A DNA stretch of 64,000 bases. Source: Vicia villosa. Lineage: Eukaryota; Streptophyta; Magnoliopsida; Fabales; Fabaceae. The stretch spans positions 372,001-436,000 of the forward strand of contig NW_026705183.1 of NCBI RefSeq assembly GCF_029867415.1, read 5' to 3'. The notes beneath the pieces are model-generated. The model was not told the origin of the DNA and searched no databases. It was given only the letters and a program-made list of their open reading frames with translations. How positions within the stretch are numbered: the first letter of the stretch is position 1; each line of letters starts with the position of its first letter. A program made the position numbers and the translations under genes. This document shows positions 1 to 11,722 of this stretch, one piece after another.

Positions 1-189
1 TTTTATAAGAAACCTGGTGGGTCCTTTTATACAAGCTCAAGAGGAAGCTGGTAATGCTTTTAAGAAGCCTGTGGGTCCTTGTACAAAGCCCAAGAGGAGG
101 CTAATCGAGGGTCATCGAGGGTCCTTGTTATAGCACAAGAGAAAGCTATGTAGTTTTGAACTTATTTTGGCTCTAGGCAAATGGGTAAG

Positions 190-670
190 AGGTTTCACCG
201 GGAATAATTCCTCTTTGGGTGGATGTGTCCTATTTTTTTTGGATTCTAAGGTTTTTGCCAAGATGTTTCACCGGGAATAATTCATCTTGGGGGTTTGAAC
301 TACAGATCTCTAATTAGGAAAGAGCCTTCACCGGGAAGACATTCTCAATCCTAGGCCATATTCCTATAATATATATATAGTTTAACTGTCCTAAGGTTTA
401 TACTCAAACGTAGTTCTAAACTAATATATATACACAGTTTATATTTGACAGTAATTTAAATAAAGACTGTAAATGGAAAGCTTGTAAAGCCTAACCTGGA
501 TGGAGTGGAGGCCTTTGAAGAAGTATGTACAAAGCCTTACCAGTAATTGATGGATAACAGTTGAATATATATATATATATGATAAACAGTTAAGGGTTTT
601 GAAAACAGAAGAAGTGAAGATGGACATAGGTCACATAGGTATCTGAAGAGTTTCACCGGGAATAATGCCC
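190..670. repeat. Dispersed CACCGGGAATAATTC repeats
   Basis: The motif TTTCACCGGGAATAATTC or a close variant occurs near 196, 265, 325 (variant with GAAGACATTC) and 651. The copies are irregularly spaced and separated by unrelated AT-rich sequence. They look like an internal low-order repeat of the surrounding retrotransposon. Confidence 0.5.
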
Positions 671-1130
671 TTCAAATACCAGAAGAATGTTTTGAAAACA
701 GAAAGAAGATTTTGAAAATACAGTTTTGAAAACAAGCTAAGAAGAGAAGAAGGTGTTGGGACTTACACTCTATTAGAGGCCCACTTAAAAATGATTTACA
801 GTTTATGAGAAACAGTTGAAAATGATTGAAATGATATAAGGTTTTGTTGTTTGAAAACTTTAATCATCCGTTTAATCGGAGATTGAGAACAGTTTTGCAA
901 ATTGACAAAAGTCAACTTAATCAAGGTAAAGATAAAATCTATGCCTAATTAAGACCTAAGTGATTAGGGTTTTATCATAAAATTATTCACAAGAATGATT
1001 AGGTCAAAACAAAATAAAAATGTATATTTAAAGTTTTTAAGAAAACACTTAAAACATACTATTTTAAACCTAATAAAAATATATGAAATAAATAATATTT
1101 TTATGATTTTTTTGATTATTCATAAAATAG

Positions 1131-1186
1131 GATTAGTTTGATAGGTTAAATAATTATGGATTAGTTTGATAGGTTAAATAATTATG
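1131..1186. repeat. 28-bp tandem duplication
   Basis: The phrase GGATTAGTTTGATAGGTTAA followed by ATAATTAT is present twice back to back with no visible mismatch. It is a simple recent duplication in AT-rich DNA. Confidence 0.8.
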
Positions 1187-1239
1187 TGAAGTTTGTGAAT
1201 AAAACAAAGGAAAATAGTGGTAAAAAATTGGGTTTGTCT

Positions 1240-1303
1240 CCTTCAAGGCTTGAACCCACGCCCTATAGGTTACCAAACAAAACAAATACCAACTGGGCCA
1301 CGC
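1240..1303 (-). other. tRNA-like sequence (A and B box)
   Basis: On the minus strand a box-A-like TGGCCCAGTTGG (1289-1300) is followed about 30 bases on by a box-B-like GGGTTCAAGCC (1248-1257). This is the internal Pol III promoter layout of a tRNA or tRNA-derived SINE. A clean cloverleaf is not obvious, so I do not call it a tRNA gene. It lies within the Ogre-type LTR and has a second tRNA-like neighbour about 90 bp away. Confidence 0.4.
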
Positions 1304-1391
1304 GCGTGGCTTGTTTAAGAAGGGAGCCCATATGATTATATGTGGAACAAAGCAATGAATGAGCTAAAAAAGAAAATAAATGAACAAAAGG

Positions 1392-1470
1392 TCTGAGGGG
1401 GGGATCGAACCCCAGACCTAAGGCAAGGCAAGGCTTTTGGACGCACGCTGTAACCACTGGGACACTACGA
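1392..1470 (-). other. tRNA-like sequence (A and B box)
   Basis: On the minus strand a box-A-like TCCCAGTGGTTAC (1450-1462) precedes a good B box GGTTCGATCCC (1401-1411) and a G/C run able to form a T stem. The middle contains a GGCAA duplication that would disturb the anticodon arm. It may be a tRNA pseudogene or SINE head. Confidence 0.45.
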
Positions 1471-3798
1471 TGAATTCGTAGATAACACACCCATCACTCA
1501 AAATAAAATAAACTCAAATCTGGGAAATTCAAAAAATGGCGCCACCATCTTCATCTTCAACCTCAAGCTTCAAATTTTGAATTTGCTATCTTCTTCGTTT
1601 CTCAACCAAACTTAAAGATGTAAACATGGATTTTGCTCGTTTTTGAACGAGGATCATGATGGTATCCTTTAATTTTATTTATTTTCAGTGTAACTTAAAA
1701 TTCGCACGCATGAACACTAAGAACCCTAAAACTGAAATTTAACATGAAATACTCTATATGCATGATATGATGTAATTGATTGAGGGCTAATGATCCTTAA
1801 AGGTGCAGAAACCAATTGGTAACTTCATTTCTAATTTATCATGCGTGAATTATAGAGTTTGAAGTTCTTGAAACTTACCTGAAAAATGAGGATTTGGCTC
1901 TGATCAAAGTGTGTTGCAGAGTTGTTGCAACGATCCAGATAGCTTCAGTGATCCTCCTAGAAGGTGCTGAGCTGCTTAACTTGGACTGAAAGTGCCCAGA
2001 ACCTCTTGCTCGACCCCAACTGCAACAGCTCCAAGTGAGAGGTGAAGATGATGATTATCCACGCCCAGAAGTTTTCCAGAGGTCTGGATCACCTCTAAAT
2101 GCTTCCCCCAATGTGTTTGAATACTTACTTCCAAAGAGAGAGCTTTGGTTTGAAGAATCCGAGTCTTCTTGCCAAAGGACCTTTAAAAAAACTAAGTATG
2201 AAGAAAGAAGAGAGAAAGCAAGAATTCTGTTGCTTTGGTGTGATTTTCTACTGAGGTATGCCCTCCTATTTATAGGCAAATGGTTCAGTATAGTTGCAGA
2301 GGAGTGAGCTTGCTTAGTGAGGTTGATTTGGTTTTCTTGGCCATGAAGGAAGTTTGCAAATATCTCATATGCAATGATGAGAATTTTGATTCCATTTGAT
2401 CAATCCCCTAGCCCTCGATTTTGCTTGATCTCAGGGGACAATTCTGAGACAGAAATGAGCTCTAATTGGTTGGTGAGAAGATTCCTTGGGTGATTCATCA
2501 ATTTGCCATAAATTCCCAAATGTAATCATTACATAATCACATGTTCTTGTTTTGGGAATCTTCCTCAATTCTTATGCTATGGTGAAAATGAATGCATGGC
2601 ATGTTTTCAGATGTGTTATGGTTCGTGTAGCATCCATAAGTGAGGTCATGTGCACAAAATTTCAAAGTTCAAAAATGAGGCATGACCTATAATTTCACTT
2701 CATGAGGCCAACTTTGAACAAGCATAACTCCTAGCTCAAAATGAATTTGGAGAAGGTTGAGCACAATTTGGAAAGCCCTAAACATCTACTTCAAATCATT
2801 AGTTTATGGTTTCTTCAGAATCATTTGGGAAAATTGTGAAAAATGAGCCCAAAGTTGGATGAAAACTAGGTTAAAAACACTTGGAAAAATTTCTAAGTTT
2901 TTATAACCTAAAGCTTCAAAAATCCAAAACTCTTAAATGGTTGATCTTTTGAAAAAAGTTCCTATGTAAGATGTTGTTTTGTTTTGAAAGATCTACAACT
3001 TTCATGTTGGAAGTTTTTTGAGTTGTGTAGGTGAAATTTTGAGTTCCCACAATGCCCTCAAAAACCCTAATTCCCGACTTTTTGCTCCTTGATGATTCTT
3101 CTTGAATTTCTTTGGTCAAATGACTTTAATATCCATATATTGATGATATTGATCTTTGAAAGTCATGGTTTGACCAAAAATCTTAAAAGTCAAAGGTGAC
3201 CCCATACAGTTGACTTTTTCCAGATAAAGTGAGATTTTGGACTTTTGTGTGGAATTAAGATCTTCTCCTCAAATGAGTGATGTAAATGGATTATATTGAG
3301 GTAGTAGAGGTTCTTGAATCATGTCTTGAGTTTTGGATCCATCCCCTGATTAAAAACCCTAATTGTCGACCAGATGAAAATGATGACTGTAGGCTTTGAA
3401 TTGAGGTGTGATGTCCAGTGGATCTTGTCATATGAGTCATTTGAAGATGATTGATGTCTTTGAATGATCCCCTGGGGCTTTTTAGGGTTTCCCAAAGGTG
3501 ATCCCTGATTTTAGTCCTTGATAGGCTCAAAGACCCTAGTCTGGTGACCTGAGTAAACTTGTACTCAGATGACTGGGTGTCTAATCAATCATAGGTGAAT
3601 ATAAAAGTGAAACTTTTGAGTCCTATGATTGTTAGAGGCCAATCCTTCTATTGATTGATCCTTTGCCTGAGTTTTCTTGTCTTTGAACATCCTTAATCAA
3701 ATGCCAGATGAAGAAGTGACTGCTCTAGGTACTTGCTCTGACCTGATGAAAATCCTGAAGATATGTCATCTCAGGGGGTCAAAAATTAGGGTATGACA

Positions 3799-5290
3799 CA
3801 ATGGTCTTTTATACTTAAAGTAGATACTTTAGGAAGAAAAAACTAATCATACATCATATTTCTTCTTCAATTTGGCCCGACATTAAGTATTCTTTTTTCC
3901 TTTATGGAGGAACATACTATATGGCAGATTGGTAATGCAAAGAACATTGATTTACGGACTGACAACATGTTGAGATACAAAATCAAATATTTACCCCTAG
4001 TATTGCCAGTGGATATTCAATGCATGCTTAATGTTAAGGTCAATTCAACTATCCAAGACATCAATTGGAGCATTCTTCATGACTTATCCATTTTTGCTCC
4101 TTAAATTGTTAAAGATATTTTGAATATTAACTTGTCATTTATTAATACTAATGCTGATAAACTCACTTGTATAAGATTTTCAACATATGATCTATATTTT
4201 AAAGATGCCTACAAATGTTTCAGGAGGAATCACATTGATCCTTCTTGGACAAAATTCATTTTGCATGCCTACATATCACCAACTAAGTCATTAGTGAATT
4301 GGAAGATAATGTATAATATTATTGCAACAAAAGACAACTTAATTCTAATGGGAATGCATATGATTTCAAAATGTTCTCTCTGCAATCCTGATGTGGAAAC
4401 TACATACCACTTATTTTTTAAATGAAGGTACTCCTTACTTTTCAATCATTTGATGAACTCATTGTTTGGCATGAACGTTGATAGAACTAATTATGAAAGC
4501 TTAGACAAACTTACTGGTAGAAGCTAGAGCTCTCAAATTTAGAATTTGATAATGACTCTTATTATATTAACTCTTTGGAAAACTCGACACACAAGAAATT
4601 ATATTAGGTTTCAAAATGATAAAATTGACTTTGATAGACACATTCTTCATGTTAAACAATTGGTTTTAATTGAGTTTACTTATTTCAAGGGGCACATGTA
4701 CTTCTCAATTCATGAGTTTACAATTATTAAATTTTTTGACATGGGATGTCGACCTCCTCTCATACCTAGAATCATACATGATGAATGTTATTTTTCTAGC
4801 CATATTGCAACACAAATTGAGAATCAAGAGAAAATCCAAGAATTTCAACTTGTGGGGGCATACATTAGGATAATTTAGGAATATTCTTGGGAGATTTCTC
4901 ATATAATATTAGATTTTACACCTCCTTTCAAGTTGAATTGCATGTAATCATGCTTGCTATCAGTTATGCTAACATGAGGAGTTGGAGAAATCTTTGGCTT
5001 AAAACTGACTCAATGCTGGAAATTTGTGCATTTTCTAATGTGAATATTGTGTCTTGAACTCTTTTAATTAAATTTAAGGATAATTCACACACTATATATT
5101 CTTTTAAATTTAAGATATCTCACATTTTCATATAGGGAAATGCATACAGATAGATTACCCAATGTAGGTTTTTTTGTTGATAATGAAAGTTGGTGGGATT
5201 CACTTCCTATTGTGCTTTAGAAACTTTTTTAGGGATAGTTTGGACATGTCCAACTATTGGTTTTACTAACTTTTGATGGGTTAGGTTTTT
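3799..5290 (+). pseudogene. LINE (L1 clade) 3' remnant: zf-RVT and RNase H
   Basis: Translated in pieces, this is the C-terminal part of a plant L1-type ORF2. Residues encoded at about 4120-4425 contain the reverse-transcriptase zinc-binding pattern (W-KIMYNIIATKDNL ... CSLCNPDVETTYHLFFK), with the Cys and His spacing preserved. About 4546-4880 matches the linker (LTLWKTRHTRNYIRF). About 4920-5060 matches the C-terminal RNase H region (MLAISYANMRSWRNLWLKTDS). The usual tail FWWDSLP is recognisable as ESWWDSLP near 5190. Many stops and frame changes separate the blocks, so it is dead. The N-terminal endonuclease and RT core are absent. The 5' side is cut off by the LTR end at 3798. Confidence 0.8.
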
Positions 5291-6027
5291 TTGTCCCCCC
5301 ATCCTTTTTGTTTTTCCATTTTTTATTCATTAACTTGACTTTATTAATTATTTTGTATGAAATATAGGTAAAACAATCATCGTAGGAGTCAAACCCTGAA
5401 CCTAAATTATACTATGTAAGTGCAAGTACCAATAGAATAACTGATTCAAATATTTAGTTTGTTAAACGAATGATATATATGTGGATATATATGCTTGTAG
5501 GGACAACTATTTGCAATTGTTTGATAATCGTGATAATTTTGATGATGAAAATACCTTATGCCAAACAAAATTATGTAAGTCTTCATCTGTCAAGAAAGTC
5601 TAATGACCAAGATTTATATAAGATCAAAATGTTTTTAAGATAAAATCTCAAGCCATGACATTACCTAAGGTCAAACTTTATTCGGTGAAGTATCTAATAA
5701 TCCCTGGTCCAACAATCTCTAATGATGGCGTCTAATCAAAGAAGTTATCTCAAGTCTCATAAGTTAGGACAGTTAAGTTTCAAATGAAGTACTAAACTAA
5801 TGTTTAATCAAGTAATATAACTTAAGGCTTCAATAGTCGTGAAAGAGAGGAAGTGCAAAATTGATTTTATCTCCGACTTTGTTACTAAGGAGATTTTTAA
5901 TTGTAAGCTAATGAGGTGTGTATTTATTTTAAAGGTTTCAATAAGGATATGTAGTAAGAAATGGCTAAATTCAGATTTCTAATGTTAATAGTTCCGTTAG
6001 TTATGGAACCAGAATTACGTGTATATT
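5291..6027. other. No gene recognised
   Basis: AT-rich sequence between the LINE tail and the first Athila-type LTR. It probably includes the LINE 3' UTR at its left end. I see no long frame, RNA gene or terminal repeats. Confidence 0.6.
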
Positions 6028-7196
6028 TGTTAGGAGTGAATTATTAGAATTTTCATGTGTTAAAATAACTACCTTTTGATCTGAAGTCGAGCTTATCGTA
6101 TGAATTTGAGTGATTTTATGGTTAGAATTGAACTCTAGAAGTTTGATTCTAGTTGTAAAGCAAATCGAATCACTTTGGGTGTTATTGATGCAGGTATTAA
6201 GGCTGAGAAGTAATGACGAGGAAACATGAAGGCGTAAGGACACTGGAGACGCAAAATCACAAAGAAGTGGGATAAAGCAGAGGCCGAGCCGCAACAGAAT
6301 TGGGCGAGACGCACCAAACCTTCTGTTCCCGTTTCGCGCCTCGCTAAACCGTGCCGCGCCGCGGGTGCTTCGTGAAAAGAAACTTTGTTATAAAAAGAAA
6401 CCCTAATCCTCATAAGTGAGATATCTTTGGTGAGCGAAATTCAGAGAGATTCATATTCCAGAGCTGAAAACAACATTCGATGGAGAATTCAACATCAATC
6501 GAAGACATTCCCTTGATTAAGATGAATCCCTCTATGAAGTTTTGTGTGTTCTTCATGTCTATGGAGAGCTAAACCCCATTGTGTTGAGTTTAAGGTAGTA
6601 GTTAACCTATGAAGATGCAATAACTTTGATTAATTCCTGTGAACAATTGTTTAAGTTTCACTATCAATAAAGAAACTTGCTTTTATTTTATATCAGTGTT
6701 GGACTATCAATCGAGAGATAGGGTTCATACTTTTGCCCTAGGTTTTTATATTGACGTGTTCTTAATTTTCAGAGATGGGATTGTGAATAAGTTTTCGTAA
6801 ATCATTGTGTTTAATTCCCTTTATCTTTATAGTTATTCTGAGAGATCGAATATCATACCGGTAGAGGTGGCTCAAAATTGATCTTAGACATAGTATCTGT
6901 TTTGAGGATGAAAGAAGATAATAGCTTATATAATGGTTTACATGTGGATTAATTGATCAATTGCATACGAATAGGTTTATGAACCCTAGAACTCAACATA
7001 GTTATTACCATTGTTAATCATTCTTTAAGCTTTTAGTCAATTAATTATTACTTTCTTATACGCACTTTTAGACTAAATAATCAAAACCAATGCTTTTTAC
7101 CACTCATTATAATTTGACTATAGAACGACAGTACTAGTGAGTCAGTCTCTGTGGATACGATATATTAGAAAATATTTACCCAAAACACTTTCAACA
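6028..7196 (+). repeat. Athila-type LTR 1
   Basis: 1169 bp, starting TGTTAGGAG and ending CTTTCAACA, with the short inverted termini TGTT/AACA. It is the outermost left LTR. The bases before it are GTATATT, and no matching target duplication is seen at the right end of the array. The primer-binding site lies at 7200-7217. Confidence 0.85.
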
Positions 7197-7199
7197 AAT

Positions 7200-7217
7200 T
7201 GGCGCCGTTGCCGGGGA
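7200..7217 (+). promoter_or_regulatory. Primer-binding site for tRNA-Asp
   Basis: TGGCGCCGTTGCCGGGGA, an 18-nt complement of the tRNA-Asp 3' end including CCA, lies three bases after LTR 1. Identical sites follow LTR 2 (11607-11624), LTR 3 (16011-16028) and LTR 4 (20413-20430). After LTR 5 the site at 37824-37841 has one mismatch and continues as tRNA. Confidence 0.85.
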
Positions 7218-7316
7218 CTATGTCAATATTGCACGCATTGCAATAACTTTTATTTTGAGTTTACTTTTATTAATCTGGTTGTTTCACGTGTTTCTTAGTT
7301 TTTGCAGAATTAGTGT

Positions 7317-7514
7317 ATGTGCAGGAAGGTTTCCAGCGATCAACTTCTTTTTGATCCCGAGATCGAAAGGAACGCTAGGAGATTGAATAGAAAAACACGA
7401 AGAAGAGCAAATATACCAAAGGCAAGAGACAACGCAACTACGACTTCGTCACAATCAATAGAAACCATTGACGAGTCGTCTGACGGACTTTACTTTCACG
7501 AACTATTTACTTAA
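7317..7514 (+). CDS. Short gag N-terminal-like ORF, copy 1
   Basis: Sixty-five codons with the motif DQLLFDPEIER followed by Arg-rich NRKTRRR, resembling the start of Athila-type Gag proteins. A stop then leads into a T-rich stretch of short repeats, and a second ORF begins at 7691. The same small ORF is kept in all four copies (11723, 16127, 20530) with only a few residue changes. That suggests either selection at the source element or recent amplification. A membrane segment or enzyme motif is not seen. Confidence 0.45.
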   Translation: MCRKVSSDQLLFDPEIERNARRLNRKTRRRANIPKARDNATTTSSQSIETIDESSDGLYFHELFT

Positions 7515-7606
7515 TTTTAGATTTTTTGTTTAGTTACTTAATTTTAGATTTTTAGTTTAGTTCCTTTATTTTAGATTTTTAGTTAGTTACTTTATTTTAG
7601 ATTTCG
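7511..7606 (+). repeat. T-rich short tandem repeats between gag ORFs
   Basis: About four imperfect copies of a 25-28 bp unit containing TTTATTTTAGATTTTTAGT lie directly after the stop of the first small ORF. Equivalent repeats follow it in the other units, at about 11917, 16321 and 20724. Confidence 0.6.
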
Positions 7607-7690
7607 TTATTGCAATAGTCTTATAATTTTGATTTTTTTATTATTATTTTTTATCTTGTTATTTCACTTGTTTGCTAGTTTTGTAGATTT

Positions 7691-8728
7691 TTGTTTGTCG
7701 GAATGTTGGACCCAAATATAAATGTTGCGATTCATGCTCAAAACGAGATCCTAACTCAACAAATGGAGTATCTCCTTCAAAGTGTGTCACAGCTCACACC
7801 TCAAGTTAATAAGTTTAATGATATCGGATGGTTCACACTGGAAGATGCGATGGAGTATCATATGTCTAACCATGAATATCTACAACAAAGGCTTTCACAC
7901 TATAATCAAGGTTATCAAAGAGTACCCTCTGAGTTAGGGGAAACCATTAATCAATTCATGCAATTCTCTTTAGCCATTCAACAAAACCGGGAAACTCAAG
8001 ATGTTCAACTTACCAAATTCTTAACCGAGCAAAACGTAAGTCAAGTCTCAACTTTTCAAAACCCTACGACTTGTTTAGAAACTTGCAATACTACTTCTAT
8101 AAGGAGTGTAAAAGTGATTGGTGAGGATGTTGAAAAGAGGAGAGTGGAGGAGGAAGTTGATGACAAGGAAAATGTTGTTGAAAAGGATAATATAGAGTAT
8201 GTAAACATCAAGAAAAATATAGAAGTTGAGTATGAGCTCTCAATGAAGCTACCTTATCCAAGACCTCCTAAAAAAGTAGATGATGTGTTAGTCGAAGGAA
8301 CAAAAAAAGAGGATATAATCAAAGAAGTCCTGAATGAGTTAGAAACTTCAAAAGTTGAAACTTTTTCAAAAGAGAATATGGTGGACTTAGAGTTGAAGAA
8401 GAGTAGTAATGCAAAGGAGCATTAACTCTCATTGGAATTACTTCCTCTACAAGTTCCTAATAAAGAAGGGAATGAGAGTCATTACTTTCGGCCAATGGAA
8501 ATGTTTAGCCGTTTGCAAGTCACCATCCCATTTTTAGAAGGTTTAGAGTTAAAGCCAAAATGTGTCAAACTCATCAAGGATAGGTTCTCACAGAAGAAGA
8601 AATTAACAAATAAGGAGGTTATCTCTCTTGAGGAGAGGACAAAAAAAATGAAGAAAGAGAGATCGCGAGTTGAAGTGGTAAGAATTAAGGATGAAGAAAC
8701 CAAACAAGCAACCATTAAATACTTTTAG
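7691..8728 (+). pseudogene. Athila-type gag-like ORF, copy 1 (one stop)
   Basis: The frame opens at 7691 with MFVGMLDPNINVAIHAQNE. It continues through a Gln/Asn-rich, probably helical region and an acidic/Lys-rich middle to LPYPRPPKK. The C-terminal block IPFLEGLELKPKCVKLIKD resembles the IPF...AL...P...KF(M)KD segment of Athila Gag. An in-frame TAA at 8423-8425, where copies 2-4 read Lys, splits the ORF; the frame then runs on to 8728. Unlike copies 2 and 3, this copy retains the base that keeps the C-terminus in frame. No zinc knuckle or pol domain follows. Function as a nucleocapsid-like protein is inferred from the family. Confidence 0.6.
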
Positions 8729-8818
8729 GGCTTCACATTGGTAAGAAAAGCACTAAGAAAACGAGACAATGGTTGATGATTCAACCATGAAACGTCAAGC
8801 CATGCGACGTTAAACGAG

Positions 8819-8840
8819 GCGCTTCGTGGGAGGTAACCCA
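8819..8840 (+). promoter_or_regulatory. Conserved GGGAGGTAACCC hairpin motif
   Basis: TGGGAGGTAACCCA is a short near-palindrome. Similar motifs are familiar at the pol/env boundary of Athila-lineage elements. Here it lies about 90 bases after the gag-like stop. Matching copies lie near 13222, 17625 and 35035. Its role is unknown. Confidence 0.5.
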
Positions 8841-10420
8841 CACTTCTAATGTTTTATTTTGTTTTGTTTATTTTTATTTCAGGAAATATTAAGGGGACCT
8901 TTCTGGTGAAAGCTAGGAAGAAGCAATTGATATGGCAATACCCTTTGTGAGTCAACCCTCTCGGGCATGTTCTGAAACATTGAGGTCAATGTTTAGTTCA
9001 AGTTTGGGGGTGGATTTACTCTTTTGCATTTTTCAATTTTTTGTTTATTATTTGTTTGTTTCCCCAAATTTTAATAAGTAGTTCCTAAAACATAAAGAAA
9101 AGCTAGAGTGAAACAATGAGAATGCCAACAATTGAGCAACATGCATGAAAGTGGTAGTGAGTGGAAATTTTTGAAAAATTATTTTTCCCTTTCTTTTTCA
9201 ATAAAAGTCACAAGGCAGATATGAATTTTCGAACTCTAACTCTTAGTGTGTGCATGAAACTTAGGTTGTTAGTAAATTCCGGAAGAAGTTCTTTATGGTA
9301 CACAATTCTTGTTGGATCAGCTTAGCCTTAACCATTATGAGGAAAGCTTTCCATTGTTTACTATATGCAGGAGACCATCGATTACTTCGACATGTTTGTA
9401 TTTTGCTAAACCGTTTGTCGCATCGTCTTGTGAAAATCTCTGAAAATGACTTAGGCACTTGTTTGAAATTGAGAGTTTCTTTTAGCCTATTCCATCTTAA
9501 AGCTTACTTCTTTTCTATGAGAGTGAGTTCCTTTGCTAACCATTCTTTGAGATTGAGGTCAAGATAAATATCATAATATGCACCAAGAAAAACATCTGGT
9601 GAGATCTTGATCTCAATAAAAAATTTTGCTTTGGACCATCAACCATAAAATTTGGTGATGTGTTTTCTCTTCTACCTTTATAGAAAGTAGGGGAGCATTC
9701 ATATAATCTGACTACAGGTTGATATCCAAGTTGGGGAGAGTCATGATCAAAATAAGAGTAAAGTACAGGTGGTGTTTTGCAAAGAACAAAAGAAATTTGT
9801 AGCTTGGGAATAAAGAAAAACAAAAGAAAGACAATGTTGGAACCTAGAAAGTTGAAAGAAAAAAAACAGAAAGAAGGAAAATGTTGAAGAAAGGAAAAGA
9901 CATCGAGCTACGAATGAAAAGATGAACGGGTCAGGAAGTTAATGGTCTAGAGAAAAGGAATGAGTTGTGATTAGGATGCTCCCCTAGAATAGGAACAACC
10001 TTTGACTATCTTCCTTTCTTCGAATCTTAACCACATTACAACCCAATAAAGCCCTTCCGATTCTCAGATTTCACAGGATTTGATGCCCACAATACGATGA
10101 ATGTATGATATGAATACTTGTTGATTTAGTTGTTTGGATGAGTGTTTAACCCCTCTTTTGTTCATCATATTTTCTGATGAGAGTGATTAGTGCTGAGTCA
10201 ACTGCGGTTGTGTAGTGTTTTGAACTTCTGGAGGTAATTTTCTTTCAAAATCTGTTTCATGTGCATGTTCTGAGTTTGCAGGGAGATGAAGAGTATCTGA
10301 ATTGATTACTGAATTGAGCCATTTGAAAAAAATCTTTGAAAAATTTGTTGCATGATTGTTGGTATGTGTTGTTGTCTTCACTGAGGTGAGTAATTTTGTT
10401 TAGGGACAAACAAAACTCTA

Positions 10421-10432
10421 AGTTGGGGAGAG
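10421..10432 (+). promoter_or_regulatory. Polypurine tract before LTR 2
   Basis: AGTTGGGGAGAG, two bases before the LTR start TGTTAGG, is the expected plus-strand primer site. The same tract precedes LTR 3, LTR 4 and LTR 5. A very similar run at 9729-9740 is not followed by an LTR. Confidence 0.7.
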
Positions 10433-10434
10433 TT

Positions 10435-11603
10435 TGTTAGGAGTGAATTATTAGTATTTTCATGTGTTAAAATAACTACCTTTTGATCTGAAGTCGACCT
10501 TATCGTATGAATTTGAGTGATTTTATGGTTAGAATTGAACTCTAGAAGTTTGATTCTAGTTGTAAAGCAAATCGAATCACTTTGGGTGTTATTAATGCAG
10601 GTATTATGGCTGAGAAGTAATGACGAGGAAACATGAAGGCGTAAGGACACTGGAGACGCAAAATCACAAAGAAGTGGGATAAAGCAGAGGCCGAGCCGCA
10701 ACAGAATTGGGCGAGACGCGCCAAACCTTCTACTCCCATTTCGTGCCTCGCTAAACCGTGCCGCGCCGCGGGTGCTTCGTAAAAAGAAACTTTGTTATAA
10801 AAAGAAACCCTAATCCTCATAAGTGAGATATATTTGGTGAGCGAAATTCAGAGAGATTCATATTCCAGAGCTGAAAACAATATTCGACGGAGAATTCAAC
10901 ATCAATCGAAGACATTCCCTTGATTAAGATGAATCCCTCTATGAAGTTTTGTGTGTTCTTCATGTCTATGGAGAGCTAAACCCCATTGTGTTGCGTTTAA
11001 GGTAGTAGTTAACCTATGAAGATGCAATAACTTTGATTAATTCCTGTGAACAATTGTTTAAGTTTCATTATCAATAAAGAAACTTGCTTTTATTTTATAT
11101 CAGTGTTGGACTATCAATCGAGAGATAGGGTTCATACTTTTGCCCTAGGTTTTTATATTGACTTGTTCTTAATTTTCAGAGATGGGATTGTGAATAAGTT
11201 TTCATAAATCATTGTGTTTAATTCCCTTTATCTTTATAGTTATTCTGAGAGATCGAATATCATACCGGTAGAGGTGGCTCAAAATTGATCTTAGACATAA
11301 TATCTGTTTTGAGGATGAATGAAGATAATAGCTTATATAATGGTTCACATGTGGATTAATTGATCAATTACATACGAATAGGTTGATGAACCCTAGAACT
11401 CAACATATTCATTACCATTGTTAATCATTCTTTAAGCTTTCAGTCAATTAATTATTACTTTCTTATACGCACTTTTAGACTTAATAATCAAAACCAATGC
11501 TTTTTACCACTCATTATAATTTGACTATAGAACGGCAGTACTATTGACTCAGTCTCTGTGGATACGATATATTAGAAAATATTTACCCAAAATACTTTCA
11601 ACA
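10435..11603 (+). repeat. Athila-type LTR 2
   Basis: 1169 bp with the same termini as LTR 1. It serves both as 3' end of the first unit (after the polypurine tract at 10421-10432) and 5' LTR of the second (primer-binding site 11607-11624). It differs from LTR 3 at only about four positions that I noticed. Confidence 0.85.
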
Positions 11604-11722
11604 AATTGGCGCCGTTGCCGGGGACTGGTCAATATTGCACGAATTACAATAGCTTTTATTTTGAGTTTACTTTTATTAATCTGGTTGTTTCACGTGTTTG
11701 TTAGTTTTTACAGAATTAGTGT

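Larger units (their letters stand above)
1..3798 (-). mobile_element. Ogre-type LTR, partial (minus strand)
   Basis: Read on the minus strand, this begins at 3798 with TGTCATACCCTAATTTTTG, the LTR start typical of legume Ogre/Tat Ty3-gypsy elements. The LTR runs toward position 1. I could not find its other terminus, a primer-binding site or gag, so the LTR may run past the window edge or be truncated. No coding region is seen; short open frames are random. Inside are several copies of a TTTCACCGGGAATAATTC motif (190-670), a tandem duplication (1131-1186) and two tRNA-like segments (1240-1303, 1392-1470). The plus-side flank is a LINE, so the LTR may have inserted into or beside it. The family call rests mainly on the terminal motif. 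Confidence 0.6.
8729..10434 (+). other. Non-coding 3' internal region, copy 1
   Basis: No pol or env reading frame. It begins with a conserved Athila-type hairpin, GCGCTTCGTGGGAGGTAACC (8819-8838). It also has purine runs at 9001-9013 (AGTTTGGGGGTGG), 9727-9740 (CAAGTTGGGGAGAG) and the true polypurine tract at 10421-10432. In autonomous relatives the pol gene lies upstream of such a hairpin, so pol appears cleanly missing here. Confidence 0.6.

Noticed and set aside
3291..3530. Minus-strand ORF near 3.3 kb as a gene
   Set aside because: It lies in an LTR, has no domain, and the surrounding frame is not conserved.
6001..6413. Minus-strand ORFs in each Athila LTR
   Set aside because: They are antisense to the LTR U3/R and recur at each LTR because the LTRs are copies.
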